Source: Lachnospiraceae bacterium (GTDB lineage: Bacteria > Bacillota > Clostridia > Lachnospirales > Lachnospiraceae). From it: a stretch of DNA of 50,032 nt. Positions 32,278 to 42,297 of this stretch are shown piece after piece. The notes beneath the pieces are model-generated. The model did no database searches and was not told the DNA's origin. It was given only the letters and a program-made list of their open reading frames with translations. Numbering within the stretch: the first letter of the stretch is position 1; each line of letters begins with the position of its first letter. Made by a program: the position numbers and the translations under genes. The DNA lies in the NCBI GenBank assembly GCA_017437065.1, contig JAFSBX010000107.1:1-50032 (forward strand), read 5' to 3'.

Positions 32278-33129
32278 TTATAATATGGAATTACGCGTAA
32301 GGGTAGTATTTGCGAAAACAGCCACGGATTTTTCAATCATATCGCCGGCCATAATCAATAAAGAAATCATGGGGATGCTTTTAATCAGATACTCCTGCAC
32401 TCTGTAAAGTGTTACTTCTCCATTGTCGGTATCCGTTTCGAAGGTCTGGACTAATTCTAACTGCAAAAGATCCTGCATAATTTCCGTGATGGTTTCTTCC
32501 TTCATATTCATGTATTTTGCAAGCTTTGCGGCAGAGAGTGCCAGCGATTTTCGCTGATAAAGGAATAACAGTGTTTTAATTCGGTCCGGTTTTCCTAAAG
32601 TGGCAAAAAACTGCTCATAGGCTTCCGGGGATAAAAGACAGCTGCTTAATCCTTCCGCAGGAGTAGGTATCAGCATGAAGTTGTGAACAGCTTCATTGAG
32701 CCGCATCATGGATATACCTTCATCAAAAAACAGAATGGAGCTGGATTTTACATTATTTGTAATGGAAAGATTGTCCTTTAAAGTTCCGGAAAATAAATCC
32801 GGTGCTAAATTAAATAATCCCTGTTGAATGCACCAGCAATATTGATATGCTTTTTCAAAGCGTTGTTCCTTTGGTGTGTGGTATAAATCCCACATGATTT
32901 CTAATCCGGGGTCTTTTTTTATTTCATCTGTTCGACCGAATAAATTATCCACACTGACTTCAAAATAATCTGCAATCCGTGGAAGCAGTTCCGCATCCGG
33001 TGTACCGCCACATTCCCAATTAGATACTGCCTGTGCAGTAACCCCTACGGCTTTGCCAAGTTCTTCCTGTGTAATATCTCTTTCTTTTCTAAGGGCATGA
33101 ATTCTATTGCCCAATACGCTCTTTTTCAT
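32278..33129 (-). CDS. XRE-family transcriptional regulator with C-terminal winged-helix-like region
   Basis: A 283-residue regulator. Residues 6-62 are a Cro/CI-type helix-turn-helix (LGNRIHALRKERDITQEELG, VTAQAVSNWECGGTPD). After a middle segment without recognised domain, residues ~175-235 look like an ArsR/MarR-type winged helix (PDRIKTLLFLYQRKSLALSAAKLAKYM), suggesting two DNA-contact modules or a degenerate one used for dimerisation. The end is hydrophobic (SIPMISLLIMAG). GGGGAA precedes the ATG. It lies immediately upstream of the ABC exporter and presumably controls it. The signal is unknown. Confidence 0.82.
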   Translation of the reverse strand: MKKSVLGNRIHALRKERDITQEELGKAVGVTAQAVSNWECGGTPDAELLPRIADYFEVSVDNLFGRTDEIKKDPGLEIMWDLYHTPKEQRFEKAYQYCWCIQQGLFNLAPDLFSGTLKDNLSITNNVKSSSILFFDEGISMMRLNEAVHNFMLIPTPAEGLSSCLLSPEAYEQFFATLGKPDRIKTLLFLYQRKSLALSAAKLAKYMNMKEETITEIMQDLLQLELVQTFETDTDNGEVTLYRVQEYLIKSIPMISLLIMAGDMIEKSVAVFANTTLTRNSIL

Positions 33130-33231
33130 TTTGCAAATTCCCCTTTCTCAAGTGTTGCTTTTATTGTATAAAAAGTAATGTTTGTATGCAAACAAGTATA
33201 CGACTGATAAATCAAATACCATTTGTTTTAT

Positions 33232-33258
33232 TGAAGAAAAATAAAGGAGCATCGCTCC
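33232..33258 (-). terminator. Intrinsic terminator of the minus-strand membrane-protein gene
   Basis: GGAGC-gat-GCTCC (33258-33246 on the minus strand) followed by TTTATTTTTC; 15 bases past the stop codon. Confidence 0.75.
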
Positions 33259-33273
33259 ATAACTGTAAATCAG

Positions 33274-34059
33274 TTATTTTGCGATACTCTCTTCATCTAA
33301 AAATCTTAAATATTGAATTGCTGTCTCAAGTCTCGGAGTATTAATAATAATACCGAAAACCGGTTTTTTCTCGGAATAACATCCCGCATCAGAAATAATA
33401 GTGGTATCTCCAACATAAATGCCTACCGGAATCGGATTTTCCATAACGGAAGGGTCGTTTGGTTTCTGTAAAGTTTCTGCAAGTTTGTTATAGTACTCCA
33501 TGTCATCAGCATGAGATGAATATTCTTCTTTGTTGTTGAAAGCCTCAACGGTTGTACCATCCACGTAGAAGAAATTATCTTTATATTTTTCTAAAAGATC
33601 TTCCGGCAGAATTTCTCTCAAATCATAAAAAGTTTCCGTCAGAGCATAATTTGTAAATACCTCTTCATCCATAACTGCAATATCAAGATTTTTGGCACTA
33701 AGTAAAGCGGCAAGTTTTTGTGAGGCAGAAAGAGAAACCTCAGAAGTATCTGTCAGGGAAAGATACATGGCACTATCCAAAACAACATCAAATTCCTCAG
33801 TATCAAGGTCTGCATATTCCGCAAAAGCTTCCATCTGGTCTTCGGCTGAGAATGTCTGGTTAGCATTAATGTAAACGGCTGAGAATGCGTAATCTTTTGC
33901 AGTAACAATATCATGTATAAGTACGCAAAGGAAAAATACAATTGCAATTGTTACAAGAGTATGCACTTTATAATAGTACCAAAAATAGGAGAGTTTTCCT
34001 TTGAAACTCATATCTTTAGTTTTTTCTTGTTCTTTTCTTATGTCATCAATAACAGGCAT
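33274..34059 (-). CDS. Single-pass membrane protein of unknown function
   Basis: A 261-residue protein I do not recognise beyond a general resemblance to conserved clostridial hypothetical proteins. Residues 1-30 are cytoplasmic and charged; one strong membrane helix follows at about residues 33-55 (VTIAIVFFLCVLIHDIV), and the remaining ~200 residues are acidic and predicted outside. The outside part (AVYINANQTFSAEDQMEAFA, LDIAVMDEEVFTNYA, and VGIYVGDTTII) has the rhythm of a solute-binding-like alpha/beta fold. AAGGAG precedes the ATG. It is divergent from the DUF6106-like gene and has its own terminator. No operon partner suggests a role. Confidence 0.75.
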   Translation of the reverse strand: MPVIDDIRKEQEKTKDMSFKGKLSYFWYYYKVHTLVTIAIVFFLCVLIHDIVTAKDYAFSAVYINANQTFSAEDQMEAFAEYADLDTEEFDVVLDSAMYLSLTDTSEVSLSASQKLAALLSAKNLDIAVMDEEVFTNYALTETFYDLREILPEDLLEKYKDNFFYVDGTTVEAFNNKEEYSSHADDMEYYNKLAETLQKPNDPSVMENPIPVGIYVGDTTIISDAGCYSEKKPVFGIIINTPRLETAIQYLRFLDEESIAK

Positions 34060-34271
34060 GGTAATCTCCTTATCCGCAATACTTTATTTCTTAACTATAC
34101 CTTTTCTGTTTTTTGATGTCAATGAATCGAAAATAATATCTTATAAAAATTGTATAAAATTCTGTGAAAGTTCGAGAAAGTTTTGAGGCAGTCTTGAATA
34201 TTTTCGGAAAATATTATATTATTTATAAGAAGTTCAATTTTATACGATATGAGAAAGGCATGGTTATTAAT

Positions 34272-34769
34272 ATGAGCGAGACATATGTAGAATGTTTAGT
34301 GGCAAGAGGAATATCAACAGGAGCAAAATTTGTGCGTATTCTGCTTGTTATGCTTACCGCAGGATTTGCAATTCTTGGTTTACTGGGATTTCCGATTCCG
34401 CTTTTAATTGCATTGGTGCTGGGAATTGTGACATGGTTTGTTTATATGCGTACGGATATTGAATATGAATATCTGTATCTTGATAAAGAAATTAAAGTAG
34501 ACATGATATTGAATAAGAGCAAAAGAAAAAAAGCGGCAGTTTATGAATTGGATCGTATGGAGATTTTTGCACCGGTAAATTCACATCATCTTGACAGCTA
34601 TAAAAATCGTCAGGTTAAAGTTGCGGATTACAGCAGCCGGGAAGCAAAACAGCCAGAAGTAAGATATGCTTTTTATTATGAAGGTGGACAAAAAGTTATT
34701 TTGGAGCCAAATGCTGAGTTTATAAAAGCAGTTCAGATGGTTGCACCAAGAAAAGTGTTTACTGATTAA
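34272..34769 (+). CDS. Membrane protein of the DUF6106 type
   Basis: A 165-residue protein with two adjacent membrane helices (about residues 20-60, VRILLVMLTAGFAILGLLGF then PLLIALVLGIVTWFVYM) and a cytoplasmic beta-rich domain (YEYLYLDKEIKVDMIL to the end), a layout reminiscent of small PH-like membrane proteins. It resembles DUF6106 proteins of Lachnospiraceae, which begin MSE-YVECLV. The start is uncertain: ATG 34272 fits the family, but the ribosome site (AAAGG, 13 bases away) is far; ATG 34260 would be too close to it. Function unknown. Confidence 0.75.
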   Translation: MSETYVECLVARGISTGAKFVRILLVMLTAGFAILGLLGFPIPLLIALVLGIVTWFVYMRTDIEYEYLYLDKEIKVDMILNKSKRKKAAVYELDRMEIFAPVNSHHLDSYKNRQVKVADYSSREAKQPEVRYAFYYEGGQKVILEPNAEFIKAVQMVAPRKVFTD

Positions 34770-34782
34770 TCAAATTTAACCA

Positions 34783-34811
34783 TTGACATCAAAGTTTTTC
34801 AATGTTATTAT
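34783..34811 (+). promoter_or_regulatory. Consensus sigma-A promoter in front of the guaB leader
   Basis: TTGACA (34783-34788), 17-base spacer, TATTAT (34806-34811); transcription would start near 34818, about 130 bases before guaB and about 10 bases before an intrinsic terminator. Confidence 0.8.
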
Positions 34812-34826
34812 TTCTCAAATAAGAAT

Positions 34827-34857
34827 ACTGCCAGTACATATACTGGCAGTGTTTTTT
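34827..34857 (+). terminator. Intrinsic terminator between the promoter and guaB
   Basis: ACTGCCAGTA (34827-34836) pairs perfectly with TACTGGCAGT (34841-34850), loop CATA, then GTTTTTTC. It can end the DUF6106-type transcript, but it also stands in the path of the promoter at 34783-34811. Confidence 0.9.
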
Positions 34858-34879
34858 CTAATATTATAAAATGCTTTAG

Positions 34880-36403
<1,524 letters not shown>

Positions 36404-36428
36404 AACGTGGTAAAATAAGGGTAAATTT

Positions 36429-36474
36429 AGGACGGTACAATTGTGTTGGTAAGCAGAGTGGTACCGTCCTTTTT
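36429..36474 (+). terminator. Intrinsic terminator after guaB
   Basis: AGGACGGTAC (36429-36438) pairs perfectly with GTACCGTCCT (36461-36470) around a 22-base loop, followed by TTTTT. Confidence 0.8.
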
Positions 36475-36496
36475 GAAATTTGGAGGGGAAATATAC

Positions 36497-39136
36497 ATGG
36501 GTAATAACAGTTTCTCGTTGAAAGCGATTATTGATTTAGAACAGATTAAACGGCTGGCGGAGCGGTTTTGTCTGGCTACCAATGTATTTGCTTATGCGGT
36601 AGACAGAGAAGGAAAACCTATTATCAGACTTTCAGGAAACAATAGTGACAGAGATAAGATTTGGGAATATATGGATAAAGGACAGGCGGAAGAATTAGTT
36701 GAACGTGTAAAAGCAGGTTCTTTGGAAGAACAGGTTGTTGAACAAACAGACTATGTGAATATGATGGCTGCCGCTATATCCATACAAATTAAAGGTGAAC
36801 AGCTTTTGACATGGATTGTTTATGGTGTTCTTGAGGATAAAAAAGCAGAACCCGGTAAGCCGTATATTATGGATGTTAAGACAAGGGTAACAGAGCGTAT
36901 TTTTTATGCTGCATTGGATTTATTAAGAGATAGTAGTTGTGCTATTTTTGAAAATAAATTATCACTTGCTAATGCACAGGCAGAAAATGTAAGAAGCCGT
37001 AATTCCGAAAATGAAATGGAACAGTTTTCGAAGAGAATTGAAGCAACAACTAATGTGGTACAGCTTTTGGATTGTGAAGAAACAATGGAAAAAAATGTTG
37101 CTGAAATTATGGGAATAGCCGGGAAACATTTGGATGTGAGCAGTGCACAGCTTTACAAAATTAACAGAAAAGAAAATACAATGGATGTGATAAGTGAATG
37201 GTGTCGTGAAGGGGTGGTATCATTCTTTGATAAAACCAAAAAGTTACAGATATTTTCTTTTTTGAATCAGGACAAACCGCTGGTAATTTCGTCGGATTCA
37301 TTTGAGAATACAGAAGCGGGAAGAGTGCTGGCAGAGTTTGAGGTGAAGGCAATGACGGCATTTCCGGTGCAGATACAGGATGCAGATGATATGTATTTGT
37401 GCCTGATGGATGATAAAGAAAGAATGTGGCAGGTGGAAGAAATAAAGTTTATGCGGGATGTTGCAAAACTTTTACAAAGCGTGTTGCAAAAACAGGTTTG
37501 GAAGGATGCGATTGCAAGTTCTTTTGCAGCAACAGAAACTATTTTGGATAACATGAATAGTGGAATTTATGTTAGAGAAGCAGAAACAAAAAAGCAATTA
37601 TTTGTAAATAGAAACATGAAAGAAATTTTTGCTACGGAACTTTTGAAAGGAACATTGGACGAGCTTCTGGAACAGGGGATAACCAAAGGTTGTGAAACTG
37701 ATAACAGGGAGTTGTATTACAGAGAACTTGATCAGTGGTATGATCTTCTTTATATGGAGACTGTGTGGGTGGACGGAAAAGCAGCGGAGATGTTCTGTCT
37801 TTATGATATTACGGACAGAAAAATATATCAGCGTAAAATTGAACAACAGGCCTACACGGACTTTTTAACAGGTCTGTATAACAGAATGTGCTGTGAAAGG
37901 GATTTAGCAAGACATATTGATAATGCAAAGAAAAATCATACAACCGGTGCATTGCTTTATTTGGATTTAGATGATTTTAAACATATTAACGATGGTTTGG
38001 GGCATCAGTACGGTGATATTTTATTAAGAGCAATTTCTACAAATTTAAGAGATATTGTAGGAATTGAAAACAGCTGTTATCGTATGGGTGGAGATGAATT
38101 TGTTATTATTATTCCACCGGAAAATTATTCACAGTTAAAGAGAATTGTAGAGGAAATTCAGGAGATCTTTAATAAACCATGGTTTTTGAAAGATGCTGAT
38201 TACTATTGTACTATGAGCATGGGAATCGTAAATTATCCCGACAACAGTGAAAATGTGCAGGATTTGATTGTGAAAGCGGATGTTGCCATGTTTGAGGCAA
38301 AGAAGGCAGGAAAGAACAGAGTGACGAATTACAGCGAAGAACTTACCTTGGGGTCAAATAAACGTCTTGATATGGAGAAAAATATGCGTGATGCCACTGC
38401 AAACGGATATCATGAATTTGAGGTGTACTTTCAGCCGGTTATTGATATTCAAAGACCGGGAAATCCGTGTACAGGGGCAGAAGCATTGATTCGTTGGAAC
38501 AGTTCGGAAATGGGAGTTATTGCACCTTCGGAGTTCATTCCGCTTGCAGAATATCTGGGATTGATTAATCCGATTGGAAATTATGTATTAAAAACGGCCT
38601 GTAAAGCCTGCAAATCATGGAATGATAACGGACATCCGGAATACAAGGTAAACGTGAATCTGTCTGTAATCCAGCTATTGCAACCGGATATTGTGGAAAT
38701 TGTTGCACAGACTATTGCTGAAACAGGAATTAATCCAAGAAATCTGACTTTAGAGGTAACAGAGAGTCTGGCAATTAATGATATGAGTCGAATGAAAGAA
38801 ATATTGGGAAACATAAAGAAACTGGGGGTTAGAATTGCGCTGGATGATTTTGGAACGGGTTATTCGTCTTTAAATCACATAAGAGAGATTCCGTTTGATG
38901 TTATTAAAGTGGATCAGAGTTTTGTTAAAGACTTGGCAGACGATACTTATTCACAGTCTTTTATTAAGATGGTCAGTGAATTAGCATCCACAATCGGTGT
39001 AAGTATCTGTGTGGAAGGAATTGAAACAAAGGCGCAGTATAAGGTACTGGAAGGAATGAAGGTACGATTGATACAGGGATACTATTTTGGAAGACCGATG
39101 CCGCGTCAGGTGTTTGAAGAAAAATACTGTTCATAG
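36497..39136 (+). CDS. PocR-GAF-GGDEF-EAL cyclic-di-GMP signalling protein
   Basis: An 879-residue soluble protein that should make and/or break cyclic di-GMP. Order: PocR ligand-sensing domain (about residues 8-160, starting DLEQIKRLAERFCLATN), a GAF-like domain (about 195-340), a PAS-like segment (about 345-450), GGDEF (about 455-610, active motif MGGDEFVII) and EAL (about 625-870, GAEALIRW, EVTESL, DDFGTGYSSL, IKVDQSFV, EGIET). Both catalytic motifs are intact. I see no RxxD inhibitory site directly before GGDEF. PocR domains are tied to small ligands such as propanediol. TGGAGGGG at 36481-36488 sets the start at 36497, 18 codons inside the longest frame. There are no membrane segments. 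Net activity cannot be predicted. Confidence 0.9.
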   Translation: MGNNSFSLKAIIDLEQIKRLAERFCLATNVFAYAVDREGKPIIRLSGNNSDRDKIWEYMDKGQAEELVERVKAGSLEEQVVEQTDYVNMMAAAISIQIKGEQLLTWIVYGVLEDKKAEPGKPYIMDVKTRVTERIFYAALDLLRDSSCAIFENKLSLANAQAENVRSRNSENEMEQFSKRIEATTNVVQLLDCEETMEKNVAEIMGIAGKHLDVSSAQLYKINRKENTMDVISEWCREGVVSFFDKTKKLQIFSFLNQDKPLVISSDSFENTEAGRVLAEFEVKAMTAFPVQIQDADDMYLCLMDDKERMWQVEEIKFMRDVAKLLQSVLQKQVWKDAIASSFAATETILDNMNSGIYVREAETKKQLFVNRNMKEIFATELLKGTLDELLEQGITKGCETDNRELYYRELDQWYDLLYMETVWVDGKAAEMFCLYDITDRKIYQRKIEQQAYTDFLTGLYNRMCCERDLARHIDNAKKNHTTGALLYLDLDDFKHINDGLGHQYGDILLRAISTNLRDIVGIENSCYRMGGDEFVIIIPPENYSQLKRIVEEIQEIFNKPWFLKDADYYCTMSMGIVNYPDNSENVQDLIVKADVAMFEAKKAGKNRVTNYSEELTLGSNKRLDMEKNMRDATANGYHEFEVYFQPVIDIQRPGNPCTGAEALIRWNSSEMGVIAPSEFIPLAEYLGLINPIGNYVLKTACKACKSWNDNGHPEYKVNVNLSVIQLLQPDIVEIVAQTIAETGINPRNLTLEVTESLAINDMSRMKEILGNIKKLGVRIALDDFGTGYSSLNHIREIPFDVIKVDQSFVKDLADDTYSQSFIKMVSELASTIGVSICVEGIETKAQYKVLEGMKVRLIQGYYFGRPMPRQVFEEKYCS

Positions 39137-39160
39137 ACTTGAAAAGCAAGAAATTCATCC

Positions 39161-39189
39161 TTGACATTTCATACATACTTTTTTATTAT
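39161..39189 (+). promoter_or_regulatory. Promoter of the T-box valS transcript
   Basis: TTGACA (39161-39166), 17-base spacer, TATTAT (39184-39189), the same pair of boxes as in front of guaB. Transcription would start near 39196, just before the T-box leader. The 427-base stretch 39137-39563 is fully accounted for by this promoter and the leader. Confidence 0.85.
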
Positions 39190-39204
39190 AGATAATAAAT
39201 AATT

Positions 39205-39531
39205 AAGCAAAAGGTAATGACAAAGAGGAGTACACATGGCGTCTTAAAAGAGAGAGCACTCATAGGCTGAAAGGTGCTTGAAGAAAAGTATGTGGAAGGT
39301 AGCTTTCAAACCGGAACACCTAACTCGGATTTCTTTCAATTAATTAAAAGCAGGAACAAAAGCCAAGTTCGGCAAAAAAGAAAGAAAATCGATAAGTAAG
39401 TGTCCCCGCCCTATCCCCGTTAACGGATAAGATTCTGATAGGAATCATTGAGGCAGGAAATCCCCTGTGAATAAAGGTGGTACCGCGATACATTCGCCCT
39501 TTACTGAAATATTTCAGTAAAGGGCTTTTTT
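39205..39531 (+). promoter_or_regulatory. T-box riboswitch, valine specific
   Basis: A tRNA-sensing leader. The conserved T-box AAAGGTGGTACCGCG is at 39473-39487, with UGGU (39478-39481) ready to pair with the ACCA end of uncharged tRNA(Val). Stem I begins at about 39218 (TGACAAAG, closing with CTTTCA at 39303-39308) and contains the AGTA bulge at 39229-39232. The helix above is CACAT/ATGTG (39233-39237 / 39290-39294). Opposite the bulge, GAAGGTAG places the specifier triplet GTA (Val) at 39299-39301. Downstream stems include the CCCCTGTG region before the antiterminator. Uncharged tRNA(Val) binding would favour antitermination and so valS expression. Confidence 0.92.
39496..39531 (+). terminator. 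T-box terminator hairpin
   Basis: GCCCTTTACTGAA (39496-39508) pairs perfectly with TTCAGTAAAGGGC (39513-39525), then TTTTTT. The alternative antiterminator uses the T-box bases at 39473-39487. Confidence 0.93.
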
Positions 39532-39563
39532 ACGTCTTACCTGAAAACGAAAGGAGTCAGCAC

Positions 39564-42227
39564 ATGAGCAAAGAATTAGCCAAAACCTATGACCCAAGCG
39601 GCATAGAAGAAAAATTATACCAGAAATGGATGGAAAAGAAATATTTCCACGCTGAAGTAGACAAAACTAAAAAACCATTCACCATCGTAATCCCGCCTCC
39701 AAACATCACAGGACAGCTTCACATGGGACACGCATTAGACAATACCATGCAGGATATCTTAATCCGTTTCAAGAGAATGCAGGGCTACAATGCATTATGG
39801 CAGCCGGGAACAGACCATGCCAGCATTGCAACAGAAGTTAAAATTATTGAAAAATTAAAAGAAGAAGGCATTGACAAAGAAGATTTAGGAAGAGAAAAAT
39901 TCTTAGAACGTGCATGGGAATGGAAAAAACAGTACGGCGGAAGAATTGTAGAACAGCTCAAAAAGCTCGGTTCTTCCTGTGACTGGGACAGAGAACGTTT
40001 TACCATGGACGAGGGCTGTAACAAAGCGGTAACCGAAGTATTCTGCCGTATGCACGAAAAAGGCTGGATTTACAAAGGTTCCAGAATTATCAACTGGTGT
40101 CCGGTATGTAACACGTCCATTTCCGATGCGGAAGTAGAATATCAGGAGCAGGCAGGACATTTCTGGCATATTAAATATCCAATCGTTGATGAAAACGGAC
40201 AGGCAAGCACTACGGAATTCTTAGAGTTTGCAACAACCCGTCCGGAAACTATGTTAGGTGATACTGCGGTAGCAATTAATCCGGAAGATGACAGATACAA
40301 ACACTTAATAGGAAAGAGCGTAATGCTTCCTATTATTAACAGAGTGATTCCGATTGTAACGGATTCTTATGTAGATATGGAATTCGGTACAGGTGTTGTT
40401 AAGATTACACCGGCTCATGACCCGAACGACTTCGAGGTAGGAAAACGTCACAACTTACCGGAAATCAACATTATGAATGATGATGCAACCATCAATGCAA
40501 ACGGCGGAAAGTTCGAAGGCATGGATCGTTACGAAGCAAGAAAAGCAATCGTTGCAGAATTAGACAGCATGGGACTTTTGGTAAAAATTGAAGATTATTC
40601 CCACAATGTAGGTACACATGACCGTTGTAAAACAACTATTGAGCCATTAATTAAAAAACAGTGGTTCGTAAAAATGGATGAACTTATTAAACCGGCTGCA
40701 GAAGCAGTAAAAAATGGTGATATTGAGTTAATTCCTAACCGTATGGAAAAAACATACTTTAACTGGACAGACAATATCCGTGACTGGTGTATCAGCCGTC
40801 AGCTCTGGTGGGGACACAGAATTCCTGCATATTACTGTGCAGAATGTGGAGAAGTAGTTGTTGCAAAAGAAATGCCGGAAAAATGTCCGAAATGCGGATG
40901 CACACATCTGACACAGGACGAAGATACACTGGATACATGGTTCTCCTCTGCATTATGGCCATTCTCTACCTTAGGCTGGCCGGATAAAACAGAAGATTTG
41001 GAATATTTCTATCCGACAGATGTATTAGTAACCGGATATGACATTATTTTCTTCTGGGTAATCCGTATGATTTTCTCAGGATTTGAGCAGATGGGAGAAA
41101 AGCCGTTTAAGACAGTATTGTTCCACGGACTTGTAAGAGATTCTCAGGGTAGAAAGATGTCCAAATCTTTAGGAAACGGTATTGACCCGTTGGAAATCAT
41201 TGAACAGTACGGTGCAGATGCACTTCGTCTTACATTGATTACCGGAAATGCACCGGGAAATGACATGCGTTTCTACCATGAAAGAGTAGAAGCAAGCCGT
41301 AACTTTGCAAATAAAGTTTGGAACGCTTCCCGTTTTATCATGATGAATATGGAAGGAAAAGAAATTCCTGCTGATGCAAAAGACAACTTAGAGCCGGTTG
41401 ATAAATGGATTCTTTCCAAATTAAATACATTAGTGAAAGATGCTACCGAAAATATGGAACATTTCGAGTTAGGTATTGCAGTACAGAAGGTTTATGATTT
41501 CATCTGGGATGAATTCTGCGACTGGTATATCGAAATGGTAAAACCGAGACTTTACAATTCTGATGATGCAAAGAGTCAGGGAGCTGCTCTTTATACTTTA
41601 AAAACAGTATTACAGGATGCGTTAAAATTATTACATCCGTACATGCCGTTTGTAACAGAAGAAATTTTCTGTACCATTCAGAATGAAGAAGAGTCCATTA
41701 TGGTTTCCAAATGGCCGGAATATACAGAAGAAAGAAACTTTGCAAAAGAAGAAAAAGATATCGAGACAATCAAAGAAGCAGTACGCGGTATCCGTAACGT
41801 AAGAACAGAAATGAACGTTGCACCAAGCAAAAAGGCGAAAGTGTTTGTTGTAAGTGATAAAGAGGAAGTATTAAAGACCTTCACAGAAGGTAAGTTGTTC
41901 TTCGCTTCTTTAGCATATGCATCTGACGTGGCAATGCAGAAAGATAAGGAGGGAATTGCAGAGGATGCAGTTTCTGTTGTGATTGCCAATGCAACGGTTT
42001 ATATTCCTTTTGCTGAGCTTGTAGATATCAGTCAGGAAATTGAACGTCTGGAAAAAGAGGAAAAGAAACTGGCAGGCGAAATTGCCCGTGCAAACGGAAT
42101 GTTAAATAACGAGAAGTTTATTTCCAAGGCTCCGGAAGCAAAAATTGCAGAGGAAAAAGAAAAGCTGGCTAAGTATACTCAAATGATGGAAGCTGTGAAG
42201 GAAAGATTGACACAGCTGAAAAAATAA
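39564..42227 (+). CDS. valS: Valyl-tRNA synthetase
   Basis: An 887-residue class I synthetase that charges tRNA(Val). HIGH motif as HMGH in GQLHMGHAL (about residue 50), the editing (CP1) domain in residues ~180-400, KMSKS in GRKMSKSLG (about residue 530), tRNA-anticodon domain and a C-terminal coiled coil (about 820-887, [20 protein letters not shown] in parts). A Cys-rich knuckle (YYCAECGE..., CPKCGC) lies near residue 430. AAAGGAG at 39550-39556 fixes the ATG at 39564; the frame upstream only runs through the T-box. Regulated by the valine T-box. Confidence 0.97.
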   Translation: MSKELAKTYDPSGIEEKLYQKWMEKKYFHAEVDKTKKPFTIVIPPPNITGQLHMGHALDNTMQDILIRFKRMQGYNALWQPGTDHASIATEVKIIEKLKEEGIDKEDLGREKFLERAWEWKKQYGGRIVEQLKKLGSSCDWDRERFTMDEGCNKAVTEVFCRMHEKGWIYKGSRIINWCPVCNTSISDAEVEYQEQAGHFWHIKYPIVDENGQASTTEFLEFATTRPETMLGDTAVAINPEDDRYKHLIGKSVMLPIINRVIPIVTDSYVDMEFGTGVVKITPAHDPNDFEVGKRHNLPEINIMNDDATINANGGKFEGMDRYEARKAIVAELDSMGLLVKIEDYSHNVGTHDRCKTTIEPLIKKQWFVKMDELIKPAAEAVKNGDIELIPNRMEKTYFNWTDNIRDWCISRQLWWGHRIPAYYCAECGEVVVAKEMPEKCPKCGCTHLTQDEDTLDTWFSSALWPFSTLGWPDKTEDLEYFYPTDVLVTGYDIIFFWVIRMIFSGFEQMGEKPFKTVLFHGLVRDSQGRKMSKSLGNGIDPLEIIEQYGADALRLTLITGNAPGNDMRFYHERVEASRNFANKVWNASRFIMMNMEGKEIPADAKDNLEPVDKWILSKLNTLVKDATENMEHFELGIAVQKVYDFIWDEFCDWYIEMVKPRLYNSDDAKSQGAALYTLKTVLQDALKLLHPYMPFVTEEIFCTIQNEEESIMVSKWPEYTEERNFAKEEKDIETIKEAVRGIRNVRTEMNVAPSKKAKVFVVSDKEEVLKTFTEGKLFFASLAYASDVAMQKDKEGIAEDAVSVVIANATVYIPFAELVDISQEIERLEKEEKKLAGEIARANGMLNNEKFISKAPEAKIAEEKEKLAKYTQMMEAVKERLTQLKK

Positions 42228-42245
42228 CTCATAATAAACATAAGA

Positions 42246-42270
42246 GGAAAAGGGATTTTTTCCCTTTTCC
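42246..42270 (+). terminator. Hairpin after valS
   Basis: GGAAAAGGGA (42246-42255) pairs perfectly with TCCCTTTTCC (42261-42270), loop TTTTT. The U-run lies within the 3' arm rather than after it, so strength is uncertain. Confidence 0.6.
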
Positions 42271-42297
42271 AATATGTAGAGTTAAGGGGGTAAGAGT

